Shown here piece after piece: positions 28,276-36,760 of a stretch of DNA of 64,000 nucleotides (its first letter is position 1; every line of letters begins with the position of its first letter). This stretch comes from VAZQ01 sp963816745 (GTDB taxonomy: Bacteria; Pseudomonadota; Alphaproteobacteria; Rhizobiales; Xanthobacteraceae). A model generated the notes under the pieces. It did no database searches and was not told the DNA's origin. It was given only the letters and a program-made list of their open reading frames with translations. The DNA is taken from assembly GCA_963816745.1 (NCBI GenBank), contig CAWFLQ010000006.1:620001-684000 (forward strand), in the 5' to 3' direction. A program made the position numbers and the translations under genes.

Positions 28276-28657
28276 CGGATGCCTTTCCAAGGGCGAGCAT
28301 GAGCCGTGCGATTGACATCGCCATTTGGCGCACACTGTCAAGCGAGCGGCTTTCGATCACCGCATCGTTCCGCTCCGCGGGAAGTCGGGGCCCACGCGTT
28401 TCATGCCTGCACCCGTTTTCGTTGGCACGCGAGCAATCGCCCGTCGACGGTGAGAGTGTCTACACCGGACGGATGACGCAGATGGTGGAAATGCGTGTTA
28501 AAGGATGGTTGTAACCGCGCGAACGATTAGAACGATGGAAAGCGCCATTCGATCACGAACTCGCAGTCGCGAACTTATTGTCATCTGCGGGCCGTTGACA
28601 TCCGCTATCGACGCGCAGAGACCTTAAGCGCGTATTCAGTACATGCGCTGAGGAGTT
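28276..28657. other. Intergenic region without recognisable gene
   Basis: About 380 bases between the conserved hypothetical gene and the TPR protein gene. Both strands were read and no convincing coding frame, tRNA or repeat was found. GAGGAG just before 28658 is the likely ribosome binding site of the next gene. A promoter for one or both flanking genes must lie here but cannot be placed. Confidence 0.5.
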
Positions 28658-29989
28658 TTGCGTGCCGGTGCGCTCTCGAACTATGGTGCCAAGGTGAAAG
28701 ACGCACGCGGTCTCGAGGTCACGGCGAGCCACCCCGATGCAGTAGCGGCGGCGGACGGCTTTACCGCCCGCGTGCTGCGCGCCGATCAGGGCGCCGAGGC
28801 CATTCTCGACGCTGCAAAGCGCTGGCCGCAGACGCCGATCCTGCGGCTCTATGCAGCGGCGTTCTGGCTGTACGGCCAGACCGGCGACGCGCTCGCCAAC
28901 GCCGCGACCGAGCTTCGCAGCTGCGAGACGCTGGCGAAGAACTCCCGCGAGCACGCGCTTCATCATGCGCTCACGCTTTGGCGCGCCGGCGACTACCTGC
29001 GGGCGGTCGAGGCCATGGAGTTCATCACCGCGGAGTGGCCGCTCGACCTGTGCACAGCGAAGTTCGCGGAATTCCTCTACTACGTGCTCGGCCAGCAGCA
29101 TATGGGCCCGCGGTTTCGTGCACACATGGCTTCGCTCGAGCTGACCCACGCGCGCGATCCGGATTTTCTCGCCATGTCGGCCTTCGCCAACGAGCTGTGC
29201 GGCGAGTACGCGGTCGCAGAGGCGCGGGCCGAACGTGCGCTCGGCATCGAGCCGCGAAATCCGTGGGCGCAGCACGCGCTCTCGCACGTCCTCATCCGCC
29301 GCGGCCGCGTTGCGGAGGGTCGCGCGCGCATGCAGGCCTTCCTGCCGATGCTCGCGACCTGCGCACGGCCGATCCATTCGCACGACGCCTGGCACCTCGC
29401 GCTCCTCCAACTCGAAGAGCTCGACGTCGCCGCCGCGATCCAGATTTTCCACGACCACATCTGGGGCATCACGCCGGACGCCGTGGTCGAGCAGATCGAC
29501 GCCATCTCGCTGCTGTGGCGCATCGAGATGGCGGGCACCCCGATGGACGCGGAATGGCCCGCGATCGCCGACCGCGTGACGGCGCGCGCAATGGAGACGT
29601 TCATGCCGTTCATGAACGCGCACTACGTCTATGCGCTTGCACGCGCGGGCCGCGTCGACGCCATCGATGCGGCGCTCGCCAGCGTGCATTTCCGCAGCGA
29701 AGCGCGCGACGACGAGGCCAAGCGCGTCTGGGCGACGGTGGGCTGCGCGGTGGTCGACGCCGCGGCCGCATTCGGTGCCGGCGATCGCGTCCGCGCCGCC
29801 GAGCTGCTCGACCCGGTCATGTCGTTGATGACCTCGATCGGCGGCAGCGATGCGCAGGACGATCTCTTCCGCCAGACCTATCTGCGCAGCATGCAGGCCG
29901 CCGGCCGGCATTCCGATGCCGCGGCCTACTTCGATCGCATCACCGCCGACAAGGCGCGCACGCCGCTCGACCGCGTGCTGGCGGGCTGA
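28658..29989 (+). CDS. TTC38-like tetratricopeptide-repeat protein
   Basis: A 443-residue protein of degenerate TPR helices, matching the TTC38-like family. Typical segments are LRLYAAAFWLYGQTGDALANAATELRSCETLAKNSREHALHHALTLWRAGDYLRAVEAMEFITAEWPLDL, then DPDFLAMSAFANELCGEYAVAEARAERALGIEPRNPWAQHALSHVL and SHDAWHLALLQLEELDVAAAIQIFHDHIWG. The family is cytoplasmic and of unknown role. The TTG at 28658 is chosen because AGGAG lies four bases upstream; no ATG or GTG in this frame fits better. Confidence 0.87.
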   Translation: MRAGALSNYGAKVKDARGLEVTASHPDAVAAADGFTARVLRADQGAEAILDAAKRWPQTPILRLYAAAFWLYGQTGDALANAATELRSCETLAKNSREHALHHALTLWRAGDYLRAVEAMEFITAEWPLDLCTAKFAEFLYYVLGQQHMGPRFRAHMASLELTHARDPDFLAMSAFANELCGEYAVAEARAERALGIEPRNPWAQHALSHVLIRRGRVAEGRARMQAFLPMLATCARPIHSHDAWHLALLQLEELDVAAAIQIFHDHIWGITPDAVVEQIDAISLLWRIEMAGTPMDAEWPAIADRVTARAMETFMPFMNAHYVYALARAGRVDAIDAALASVHFRSEARDDEAKRVWATVGCAVVDAAAAFGAGDRVRAAELLDPVMSLMTSIGGSDAQDDLFRQTYLRSMQAAGRHSDAAAYFDRITADKARTPLDRVLAG

Positions 29990-30108
29990 TCGTCCGCAAG
30001 CGCTGAACCATACCAATTCCACAAACGGAACGGGCGGCCCCATATCGTGGCGCCCGCATCGATCATGTTGAAGTCGCCGATATTATTGCCGTTCGCGTGC
30101 GGCCGTGA

Positions 30109-30519
30109 TCAGAGCGGCATCGCACATGGAATGGCTTGACGACCGTGCCGTCGGTAGATTCGGAAGTCCGTGTCGGTGGTGAGAAGAACTGGATCAGGCA
30201 GCGCCTCGGTCATGCGAACGAGGCAGGCGTCGGCGAGGCTCATCGGCATGTTCGCATATTTCTGCATGAGCTTGAGCACTTCCTCCATGTCATCATCCAG
30301 ATGGAAGGCGCAGACGACGGCGCGGCTGCGGAGCAGCGCGGCAATTCCGGGGGCGCCACGCGTCCCGAGCAGATGGAACGCCTCCGACAAAGCTGCCTCG
30401 CAAGTCCTCCAGGGCGGAGAAAAACGCGGCGCCTGAGCAGCCGCCCAGCGGTGGTTGGCGTCACGGCGACTGAGAAGAGCGACGAGAAAGCCGGCGTCAA
30501 CGAGGACGCTTCTGGCCAT
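30109..30519 (-). CDS. PIN-domain toxin (VapC type)
   Basis: A 136-residue ribonuclease-fold toxin. The PIN acidic residues lie in VLVDAGFLVALLSRRD at the N-terminus, then CEAALSEAFHLL (glutamate), LADACLVRMTEAL and the final aspartate in LLTTDTDFRIYRRHG. VapC-type toxins cleave RNA, often tRNA or rRNA. The start at 30519 overlaps the antitoxin gene by 23 bases, the usual order in VapBC modules. Confidence 0.92.
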   Translation of the reverse strand: MARSVLVDAGFLVALLSRRDANHRWAAAQAPRFSPPWRTCEAALSEAFHLLGTRGAPGIAALLRSRAVVCAFHLDDDMEEVLKLMQKYANMPMSLADACLVRMTEALPDPVLLTTDTDFRIYRRHGRQAIPCAMPL

Positions 30520-30751
30520 AGCCGGTCGCCTTGAGGTACTTCTTCTTCCGCTCGCTCAGGTCGGCGGGCAGTCCATCCACCGAACCTATGAGATTGCCTA
30601 TTGCTTCAAGTGACGCAGGCACCCGACGTCGTGAGTCGGCAAGGCTCAAGCGCTCGCGAACGACGTCGGATTTCGAGACCCTGCGCCTGCGCGACTCCGC
30701 TTCGATCTGAGCCGCGAGCGCCTCGGGCAGTCGTACGGTAAGCGTCTTCAT
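30497..30751 (-). CDS. Ribbon-helix-helix antitoxin (VapB type)
   Basis: An 84-residue antitoxin with an N-terminal CopG-like ribbon-helix-helix: KTLTVRLPEALAAQIEAESRRRRVSKSDVVRERLS. It lies directly upstream of the PIN toxin and overlaps it, so the two are co-translated. Probably binds its own promoter just upstream of 30751. Confidence 0.88.
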   Translation of the reverse strand: MKTLTVRLPEALAAQIEAESRRRRVSKSDVVRERLSLADSRRRVPASLEAIGNLIGSVDGLPADLSERKKKYLKATGYGQKRPR

Positions 30752-30883
30752 ATGACCATCGTATTACATATTCGGCAGGCCCGCAAGACAAGCTATCGTG
30801 CAGCGGCTCCATGTCCGGGCTGCCGCCGTTGAAAGGACGCCGCGCGAGCCACGGAATGACGACACCGGCGCGTCAGTCGCTAG

Positions 30884-30930
30884 AGCATGATCTTTTCCGA
30901 AAACCGGTATCCACTTTTCGGGATCATGCT
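30884..30930. repeat. Rhizobial palindromic repeat (copy B, full length)
   Basis: The sequence reads AGCATGATCTTTTCCGAAAA, then CCGGTATCCACTTTTCGGGATCATGCT, a near-perfect inverted repeat ending in the two AGCATGATC half-sites. It is the best-preserved copy in the window; copies A, C and D are related. It contains the nnrS stop codon (30924-30926), so the protein terminus is encoded by the repeat. Confidence 0.8.
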
Positions 30931-32126
30931 GTAGCGGACCAAGCCGGCGGCCGCGCGACCAGCAAGGGCCCGTAGATCACGACAAACCCCCCAAACGCCG
31001 CGATCCAGGCGAGGCCCGCAACGTGTACGAGGTCGGTCCATCCGCCGAGCGCCGCGGCGATGCGCGCGAGCGCTGCCACCAGGGCGCAAAGGTAGATGAT
31101 CTGGGTCGCCGGCGACGCCGCGAGCGGCCGTCCAGTGTGGCCCAGGGTGGCCCGTGTCATGACAGCCAAGGTCATCAGCCCGACGGCGCCGGCGGTCCAG
31201 GCATGCAGCCCGGCGCTCGCCGCGACCGCCTGCGGCCACAGCAGCGCGGCGCCGAGCAGCAGAAATCCGAGCGGCACGAAAGCGTAGGCCACGTGCAGCA
31301 CCAGGACCAGACGATCGGACGCGGTACGGTCTCCGGCCCACCGGGCCAGACGCACGACGTGCAAACCACCGGCCATCATCAGGCCGAGGCCCACCGCCGG
31401 ACTGGATGGAAGGGCGGCCCACAACACGAGCGCAATCACGCCCGCCACGATCGCCACCGCATCGAAGCGCGAGAACGGCTCGGGGAGTCGGCCGGGATTC
31501 ATGCGCACCAGCCAATTGTGGGTGAAGCTCGGCACGATCCGTCCGCCGACGAGTGTGATCAAACCGATGACCGCGGCAATGGCGATCCGCGGGCCGTAGC
31601 TCCCTGCGCCCGAGCGCAAGAGCTCGACGTGCCACAGGATGTTTCCCAGCACCAGCACGCCGATCACGCCCAGCACACGCAGATTGCGCCAATTTCGGCC
31701 CGCAATGATCTCCCGCAGCGCGACCGCGGCGAGCACGGCAAGAAACGAGATGTCGATCGCCGCCGCCACGAGCGTCCCGATCGTCGCGGACATGAAGATC
31801 GCGGCGCGGCCGGCCAGCCATAGCAGCGCAAGACCCGCGAGAGGCCAGCCGCAGACCGGCAGCCGGCCGGTCCAGTTCGGGATTGCCGTCAACAGGAAAC
31901 CCGCGATCACGGCGGCGATGTAGCCATAGAGCATTTCATGCGCGTGCCAATCGAGCACGTTCATCGCAACCGGCAAGCTGATCTCGCCGAAAAATTGCCG
32001 CACCCAAAGCAGGACGCCGACAGCGCTCCACAGCGCGCCGCCGAGAAAGAACGGGCGGAAGCCGTAGGAGAACAGCGCGGGTCCAGCGTAGCTGCGCCGG
32101 CGCTCCAGAGCGGCGGGAATGGTCAT
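30924..32126 (-). CDS. NnrS family haem/copper membrane protein
   Basis: A 400-residue multi-pass inner-membrane protein. It starts RRRSYAGPALFSYGFRPFFLGGALW, then DWHAHEMLYGYIAAVIAGFLLTAIPNWTGRLPVCGWPLAGLALLW, GGRIVPSFTHNWL and VMTRATLGHTGRPL, all NnrS family blocks, with conserved histidines typical of haem/copper binding. NnrS helps tolerate nitrosative stress in denitrifiers. The C-terminus runs into a palindromic repeat. It is a single gene downstream of the ftsH terminator, so it has its own promoter. Confidence 0.94.
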   Translation of the reverse strand: MTIPAALERRRSYAGPALFSYGFRPFFLGGALWSAVGVLLWVRQFFGEISLPVAMNVLDWHAHEMLYGYIAAVIAGFLLTAIPNWTGRLPVCGWPLAGLALLWLAGRAAIFMSATIGTLVAAAIDISFLAVLAAVALREIIAGRNWRNLRVLGVIGVLVLGNILWHVELLRSGAGSYGPRIAIAAVIGLITLVGGRIVPSFTHNWLVRMNPGRLPEPFSRFDAVAIVAGVIALVLWAALPSSPAVGLGLMMAGGLHVVRLARWAGDRTASDRLVLVLHVAYAFVPLGFLLLGAALLWPQAVAASAGLHAWTAGAVGLMTLAVMTRATLGHTGRPLAASPATQIIYLCALVAALARIAAALGGWTDLVHVAGLAWIAAFGGFVVIYGPLLVARPPAWSATA

Positions 32127-32194
32127 GGCGATCGTATCGCAGACCTACGGCTGCACCGGATTGAGGCATATCAATGCGGGGCGCCGAAATGAAA

Positions 32195-32215
32195 ACGCCC
32201 GCCGAGGGCGGGCGT
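32195..32215 (-). terminator. Rho-independent terminator after ftsH
   Basis: On the minus strand ACGCCCGCC pairs with GGCGGGCGT across a three-base loop, followed by TTTTCATTT. It lies 32 bases after the ftsH stop at 32247 and before nnrS, and should end the tilS-ftsH transcript. Confidence 0.88.
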
Positions 32216-32246
32216 CTCATATCGCTATGGGCAGAAGCTCTTAAAG

Positions 32247-34163
32247 CTAGGCCTGCGGCTGCGGCTCCAGCCCGCCGGTCTCGGGGCGCGGCCGCGGCTT
32301 GCCGGCGGGCGGCACGGCGGAACCGCGCGACGTCGGCTCGATCACGGATTCGCGCGACGGCCGCTTGCCGGCGAGCAGGTCCTTGATCTCGTCGCCGGTG
32401 AGCGTCTCGAACTCGAGCAGGCCCTTGGCAAGCGTTTCGAGATCGGGCCGCTTGGCGTCGAGGATCTTCTGGGCTTCGGCATAACCGGCCTCGACCAGCC
32501 GCCGGATCTCGCCATCGATCTTGCGGCTCGTCTCCTCCGAGATGTTCTGCTGGCGCGACACCTGGTAGCCGAGGAACACCTCGTCCTGGTTCTCACCGTA
32601 GGCAACAGTGCCGAGCGTCTCGGAGAGGCCCCAGCGCGTCACCATCATGCGGGCCAGCTTCGTGGCCTGCTCGATGTCGGAGGCCGCGCCGGACGTCACC
32701 TTCTCCTTGCCGAAGACGAGCTCCTCGGCCACGCGCCCGCCCATCAGGATGGCGAGCCGCGAGGTCATCTGCTCCAGGCTCATGGAGAGCTTATCGCGTT
32801 CGGGCAATTGCATGACCATGCCGAGCGCGCGGCCACGCGGGATGATGGTGGCCTTGTGCACGGGGTCGGTGGCATTGACGTTGAGCGCGACGATGGCGTG
32901 GCCCCCCTCGTGATAGGCGGTGAGGAGCTTCTCCTCCTCCGTCATCACCAGCGACTTGCGCTCGGCGCCCATCATCACCTTGTCCTTGGCGTCCTCGAAC
33001 TCGCTCTGCGTGACCATGCGTTTGTTGCGCCGGGCCGCCATCAAGGCCGCCTCGTTGATCAGGTTGGCGAGATCGGCGCCCGAGAAGCCGGGCGTGCCGC
33101 GCGCGATGGTCCGCAGATTCACGTCCGGAGCCAACGGCACCTTGCGCACATGCACCTTCAGGATCTGCTCGCGGCCGACCACGTCCGGGTTCGGCACCAC
33201 GACCTGACGGTCGAAGCGGCCGGGGCGCAGCAGCGCGGGATCGAGCACGTCGGGGCGGTTCGTCGCGGCGATGAGGATGATGCCCTCGTTCGCCTCGAAG
33301 CCGTCCATCTCGACCAGCAGCTGGTTGAGGGTCTGCTCGCGCTCGTCGTTGCCGCCGCCGAGGCCGGCGCCGCGGTGACGGCCAACCGCGTCGATCTCGT
33401 CGATGAAGATGATGCAGGGCGCGTTCTTCTTCGCCTGCTCGAACATGTCGCGCACGCGCGAGGCACCGACGCCGACGAACATCTCGACGAAGTCGGAGCC
33501 GGAAATGGTGAAGAACGGCACATTGGCCTCGCCGGCAACGGCGCGCGCAATGAGGGTCTTGCCGGTGCCGGGCGGGCCGACCAGCAGCACGCCGCGCGGG
33601 ATCTTGCCGCCGAGCCGCTGGAACTTTCCGGGATCACGCAGGAACTCGACGATCTCCTGCAGATCCTGCTTGGCCTCATCAACACCGGCGACGTCCTCGA
33701 AGGTGACGCGGCCATGGGCCTCGGTGAGGAGCTTGGCGCGGCTCTTCCCGAAGCCGAGCGCCTTGCCGCCGGCGCCTTGCATCTGGCGTGACAGGAATAT
33801 CCACACGCCGATGAGCGCGATGAACGGAAGCCACGAAACCAGGAGCGATACGAACCACGGCACGTCGTTCTGCTGCGGGCGCGCCGTGATCGACACGCCC
33901 TTGCCGTAGAGGCGCTGGATCAGGCTCGGATCGTTCGGCGCATAGGTCTGGAAGTTGCGGCCGTCGGTGAAGGTGCCATGGATCTCGGGGCCCTGGATCA
34001 GGACGTCACGCACCCGCCCCTGCTCGACCTCGTTCAATAGCTGCGAGAAGGAGATGTCCTGCGAGGTGGCGCGCTGGCCCGGGTTCTGGAACAGGGTGAA
34101 CAGCGCGAGCAACAAGAGAACGATAATCACCCAGAGGGCGAAATTGCGCAGGTTGGCGTTCAT
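32247..34163 (-). CDS. ftsH: ATP-dependent zinc metalloprotease FtsH
   Basis: Membrane-bound AAA protease that degrades misfolded membrane proteins and regulators. The 638-residue protein has an N-terminal membrane helix (NFALWVIIVLLLLALFTLFQN), a second one before residue 130, a Walker A GPPGTGKT and Walker B FIDEID, the SRH region RPGRFDRQVVV and the zinc-binding HEGGH near residue 418. The third ligand is in the helix after SGAASDIEQAT. Normal length. It is followed by a strong terminator. Upstream is a gap of about 240 bases to tilS that probably holds its own promoter. Confidence 0.97.
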   Translation of the reverse strand: MNANLRNFALWVIIVLLLLALFTLFQNPGQRATSQDISFSQLLNEVEQGRVRDVLIQGPEIHGTFTDGRNFQTYAPNDPSLIQRLYGKGVSITARPQQNDVPWFVSLLVSWLPFIALIGVWIFLSRQMQGAGGKALGFGKSRAKLLTEAHGRVTFEDVAGVDEAKQDLQEIVEFLRDPGKFQRLGGKIPRGVLLVGPPGTGKTLIARAVAGEANVPFFTISGSDFVEMFVGVGASRVRDMFEQAKKNAPCIIFIDEIDAVGRHRGAGLGGGNDEREQTLNQLLVEMDGFEANEGIILIAATNRPDVLDPALLRPGRFDRQVVVPNPDVVGREQILKVHVRKVPLAPDVNLRTIARGTPGFSGADLANLINEAALMAARRNKRMVTQSEFEDAKDKVMMGAERKSLVMTEEEKLLTAYHEGGHAIVALNVNATDPVHKATIIPRGRALGMVMQLPERDKLSMSLEQMTSRLAILMGGRVAEELVFGKEKVTSGAASDIEQATKLARMMVTRWGLSETLGTVAYGENQDEVFLGYQVSRQQNISEETSRKIDGEIRRLVEAGYAEAQKILDAKRPDLETLAKGLLEFETLTGDEIKDLLAGKRPSRESVIEPTSRGSAVPPAGKPRPRPETGGLEPQPQA

Positions 34164-34405
34164 CCCGTGTCCTTCATGGCCGCCGGTAGTCCCGGGGCCC
34201 GTTGATGTGCCGGCAGGCTACGGTGTCTGCAAGTTACGACGCCTGCAAATCATGCTGCCACAAGCTCAAGGCCGATTCACGGCCATCCCCGCCCCACAAT
34301 CTAGGTGCCGAGGGGCTTCCTGCCAAGGGAACCGACAGGAGAACCGGCCTAATTCCTTGCCCATTTTACCTCGCCCTGGCGCCGTTTGAAGCCGCGGCGC
34401 CAGCC

Positions 34406-35503
34406 CTATCTGCCCGTGGTTAAGGCGGTGCGTACGGGGCGGGTTCCGCGCGCCGGGGCCCGTTCGACCGCGAGGCTCGCCCCGGTCAGGGTCACCAGCG
34501 CCCCTGCCAATGTGCGGCGGAGCCGCACCGATGCCCTGTCGGCTCCGGCATTTGCCCCCAAGAGCGCGTCCGAGAACACTTTATGGAGCGACTCGAGCTT
34601 GCCGAGCTCGACCGGCCCCTCATCGCCGGTATGCGCAATCGCGCGGCCGAGGAGGCGCAGTGCCACTTCGGCGGGCAGCCGGCGGAATTTTTCGGCATCG
34701 AAGCTGAGCGGCCCGCGGTCGGACCAGGGCTGCTGCGACAATTCCGCCGCCGCGACGCCGACCGCCGCGTCGATCGCAGCCTCCGCGCGCCGCAGCCGCC
34801 GTGCCAACAGCGCCAGGGCGCGCGCATCGAGGCCCTCGCGGGCGAGCACGGGCATCACGCCACGCAACCGTGCGCGGGTGAAGCGCGGATCGCGGTTCGA
34901 GGGATCGTCGGCAAAGGCGATCTTGGCATGATCGAGCGTCGCGATGAGCCGCGCTTTCGGCAACTCGAGCAGCGGACGGATGAGCATGACGGCCGTTCCG
35001 GACGCTGCTCCAGCCGGAAGCGGCGATGCGGGGGCCATGGCGCCCAGCCCGGTGAGGCCGCTGCCGCGGCTCATGCGGATCAGCACGGTCTCGGCCTGGT
35101 CGTCGAGCGTGTGGGCGGTGAGGACATGGCGGGCTTTCGCTTTGTGCGCTGCCGCCGCCAGCAACCGGTAGCGGGCGTCGCGCGCGGCCGCCTGCAATCC
35201 CGTCGCCGGCTTCTTGCCCTGCCAGCGCAAGGTGCGATGGGGCACGCCGAGCGCCCGTGCCAGGCGCTTCACCGCCCGCGCCTCGGACGCGGAGGAGCGC
35301 CGCAAGCCGTGGTCCACCGTGACGGCGAGAAGCTTCGGCCCGCTCTTGCGCGCGCTTCGCCAGCGCGCCGCCAGCACGAGCAGCGCGGTCGAATCGGGGC
35401 CACCGGAAACCGCGAGGATCAGGGAAGCGGCGCGGGCGAGCGGATCGAACAGCGTCTTCGCTTCGGCGGCGGAGACCGGCGCCGCATCGTCAGCAGCGGA
35501 CAC
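34406..35503 (-). CDS. tilS: tRNA(Ile)-lysidine synthetase TilS
   Basis: Adds lysine to the wobble C of the AUA-decoding tRNA, an essential step. The N-terminal PP-loop ATPase motif is ILAVSGGPDSTALLVLAARW, then TVDHGLRRSSASEARAVKRLARALGVPH and TAHTLDDQAETVLIRMSRGSGLTGLGAM. The C-terminal domain is of the short alphaproteobacterial type, 365 residues total. The start is a GTG at 35503 that overlaps the end of cpoB by 14 bases, so translation is coupled. Confidence 0.95.
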   Translation of the reverse strand: MSAADDAAPVSAAEAKTLFDPLARAASLILAVSGGPDSTALLVLAARWRSARKSGPKLLAVTVDHGLRRSSASEARAVKRLARALGVPHRTLRWQGKKPATGLQAAARDARYRLLAAAAHKAKARHVLTAHTLDDQAETVLIRMSRGSGLTGLGAMAPASPLPAGAASGTAVMLIRPLLELPKARLIATLDHAKIAFADDPSNRDPRFTRARLRGVMPVLAREGLDARALALLARRLRRAEAAIDAAVGVAAAELSQQPWSDRGPLSFDAEKFRRLPAEVALRLLGRAIAHTGDEGPVELGKLESLHKVFSDALLGANAGADRASVRLRRTLAGALVTLTGASLAVERAPARGTRPVRTALTTGR

Positions 35504-36596
35504 GCTTCTGCTCTCGCTCGACGCCCTGCTTCACGCCCGCGGATGCGCGCGGAAATTTACGCAGGACCTCGCCGAGCGACGCGCAGGCCGCCTCCTTCTC
35601 GCCGAGCGCGGCGAGCGACTGCCCGAGACGAAGCAGCGAATCGGGCGCCTTGGCGTTGGATTCGTACTTGGTCGAGACGTTGAGGAAGGCTTCCGCGGCA
35701 TCGCGGAAGCGCTGGCGCTGGAACAGGCTCTCGCCGAACCAATAGGTGGCGTCGCCGGCGAGCCGATCGTTGGGATATTTGTTCAGGAAATTGCGGAAGC
35801 CGTCCTCGGCGAGCGCGTAGTCCTTGCGCAGCACATAGCCGTAGGCGAGGTCGAATTCGTCGCGCGGCGATTGCGAAGGCGGCAGCGTGGCAACCTGACC
35901 GCCGGCATTCGGATTGCGGGCCGTATCGAGCGGACCGCCGGGCGCGCGCCCGCCGATCTGTTGCCCGCCCGCGTCGGCGACGGTGGGCGGCTGGCTGGCA
36001 CTGCTGATCGAGCCGAGCGTATGCGGCGCACCTGGCGCGTTCGGATTGAGCGATGGGTCGAAAGCATCGCCACGACGGCCGGGTGTCCCCGCGGCCACCG
36101 GCGACGACGGCACCGGCACGCTTTGCGGACGCGGTGGCGAGGAGAGGCGCGGCGAGCCTTCCTCCTGCATGCCACCCTGCATGCGGCGGATCTGAGCCTC
36201 GAGCTGCTGGTTGCGGTATTGCAGCTGCTCGATGATGCCCGTGAGCTGCCGGATCTGATTTTCGAGGCGATCGAGGCGCACCACCAGGTCGGGGCCGGAC
36301 ACCTGCGCCGTGCGGTCCTGACCGCTACGATCCGGAGCGCTACGATCCGGACCGCTGCGATCCTGGCTGCTGTAATCCGGAGCCACGGTCGGCGCCGCGC
36401 CGCGCTCCCCGCCCATGCGCTCGCTGCCGCCGAAAAGCTTGTCGAACAATCCGAACGGCCGCTCGCTCTCCTGCGCCCAGGCCACGGACGAAACAGGAGA
36501 CAGGGTAGCGGGCAGCGCCGCGCAACCCGTGATCGCCGCAATGGCGAGCGCGGATGCCATGGTCAGGCGACGTGTGCGGCCTGCGGTACGTGGCAT
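35490..36596 (-). CDS. cpoB: Tol-Pal coordinator CpoB (YbgF)
   Basis: Periplasmic protein that coordinates Tol-Pal constriction with cell-wall synthesis. It has a signal peptide (ending SSVAWAQ), a coiled-coil (LVVRLDRLENQIRQLTGIIEQLQYRNQQLEAQIRRM) and a C-terminal TPR domain (EFDLAYGYVLRKDYALAEDGFRNFLNKYPNDRLAGDATYWFGESLFQRQRFRDAAEAF), as in YbgF. A low-complexity stretch (DRSGPDRSAPDRSGQDR, encoded by a 12-base repeat at 36304-36360) lies before the coiled-coil. Normally next to pal; here the RND efflux operon lies between. Confidence 0.93.
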   Translation of the reverse strand: MPRTAGRTRRLTMASALAIAAITGCAALPATLSPVSSVAWAQESERPFGLFDKLFGGSERMGGERGAAPTVAPDYSSQDRSGPDRSAPDRSGQDRTAQVSGPDLVVRLDRLENQIRQLTGIIEQLQYRNQQLEAQIRRMQGGMQEEGSPRLSSPPRPQSVPVPSSPVAAGTPGRRGDAFDPSLNPNAPGAPHTLGSISSASQPPTVADAGGQQIGGRAPGGPLDTARNPNAGGQVATLPPSQSPRDEFDLAYGYVLRKDYALAEDGFRNFLNKYPNDRLAGDATYWFGESLFQRQRFRDAAEAFLNVSTKYESNAKAPDSLLRLGQSLAALGEKEAACASLGEVLRKFPRASAGVKQGVEREQKRVRC

Positions 36597-36600
36597 ATCT

Positions 36601-36625
36601 ATCTTAGTTATCTTGGTATCTTGGT
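36601..36625. repeat. Short tandem repeat in the cpoB leader
   Basis: ATCTTAGTT is followed by two exact ATCTTGGT units immediately upstream of the cpoB start. It could be a promoter element or protein site, or a slipped simple repeat. No function is claimed. Confidence 0.4.
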
Positions 36626-36760
36626 ACGGCTTAGGCCCCCGATTACCATACGAATCCCTGCGTCCAAATTGTGACTAATGCGTAGTTCGCAGGTCTTCTC
36701 CCACCAAGTTTTAGTCTCGCGGAGGCAACGCCCTCGATATGGCCTTTCCGGGAGAAAAAT

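Noticed and set aside
36304..36360. A CRISPR-like short repeat
   Set aside because: It is a 12-base in-frame coding repeat (DRSGPDRS) within cpoB, not spacer-repeat structure. No CRISPR array was seen in the window.
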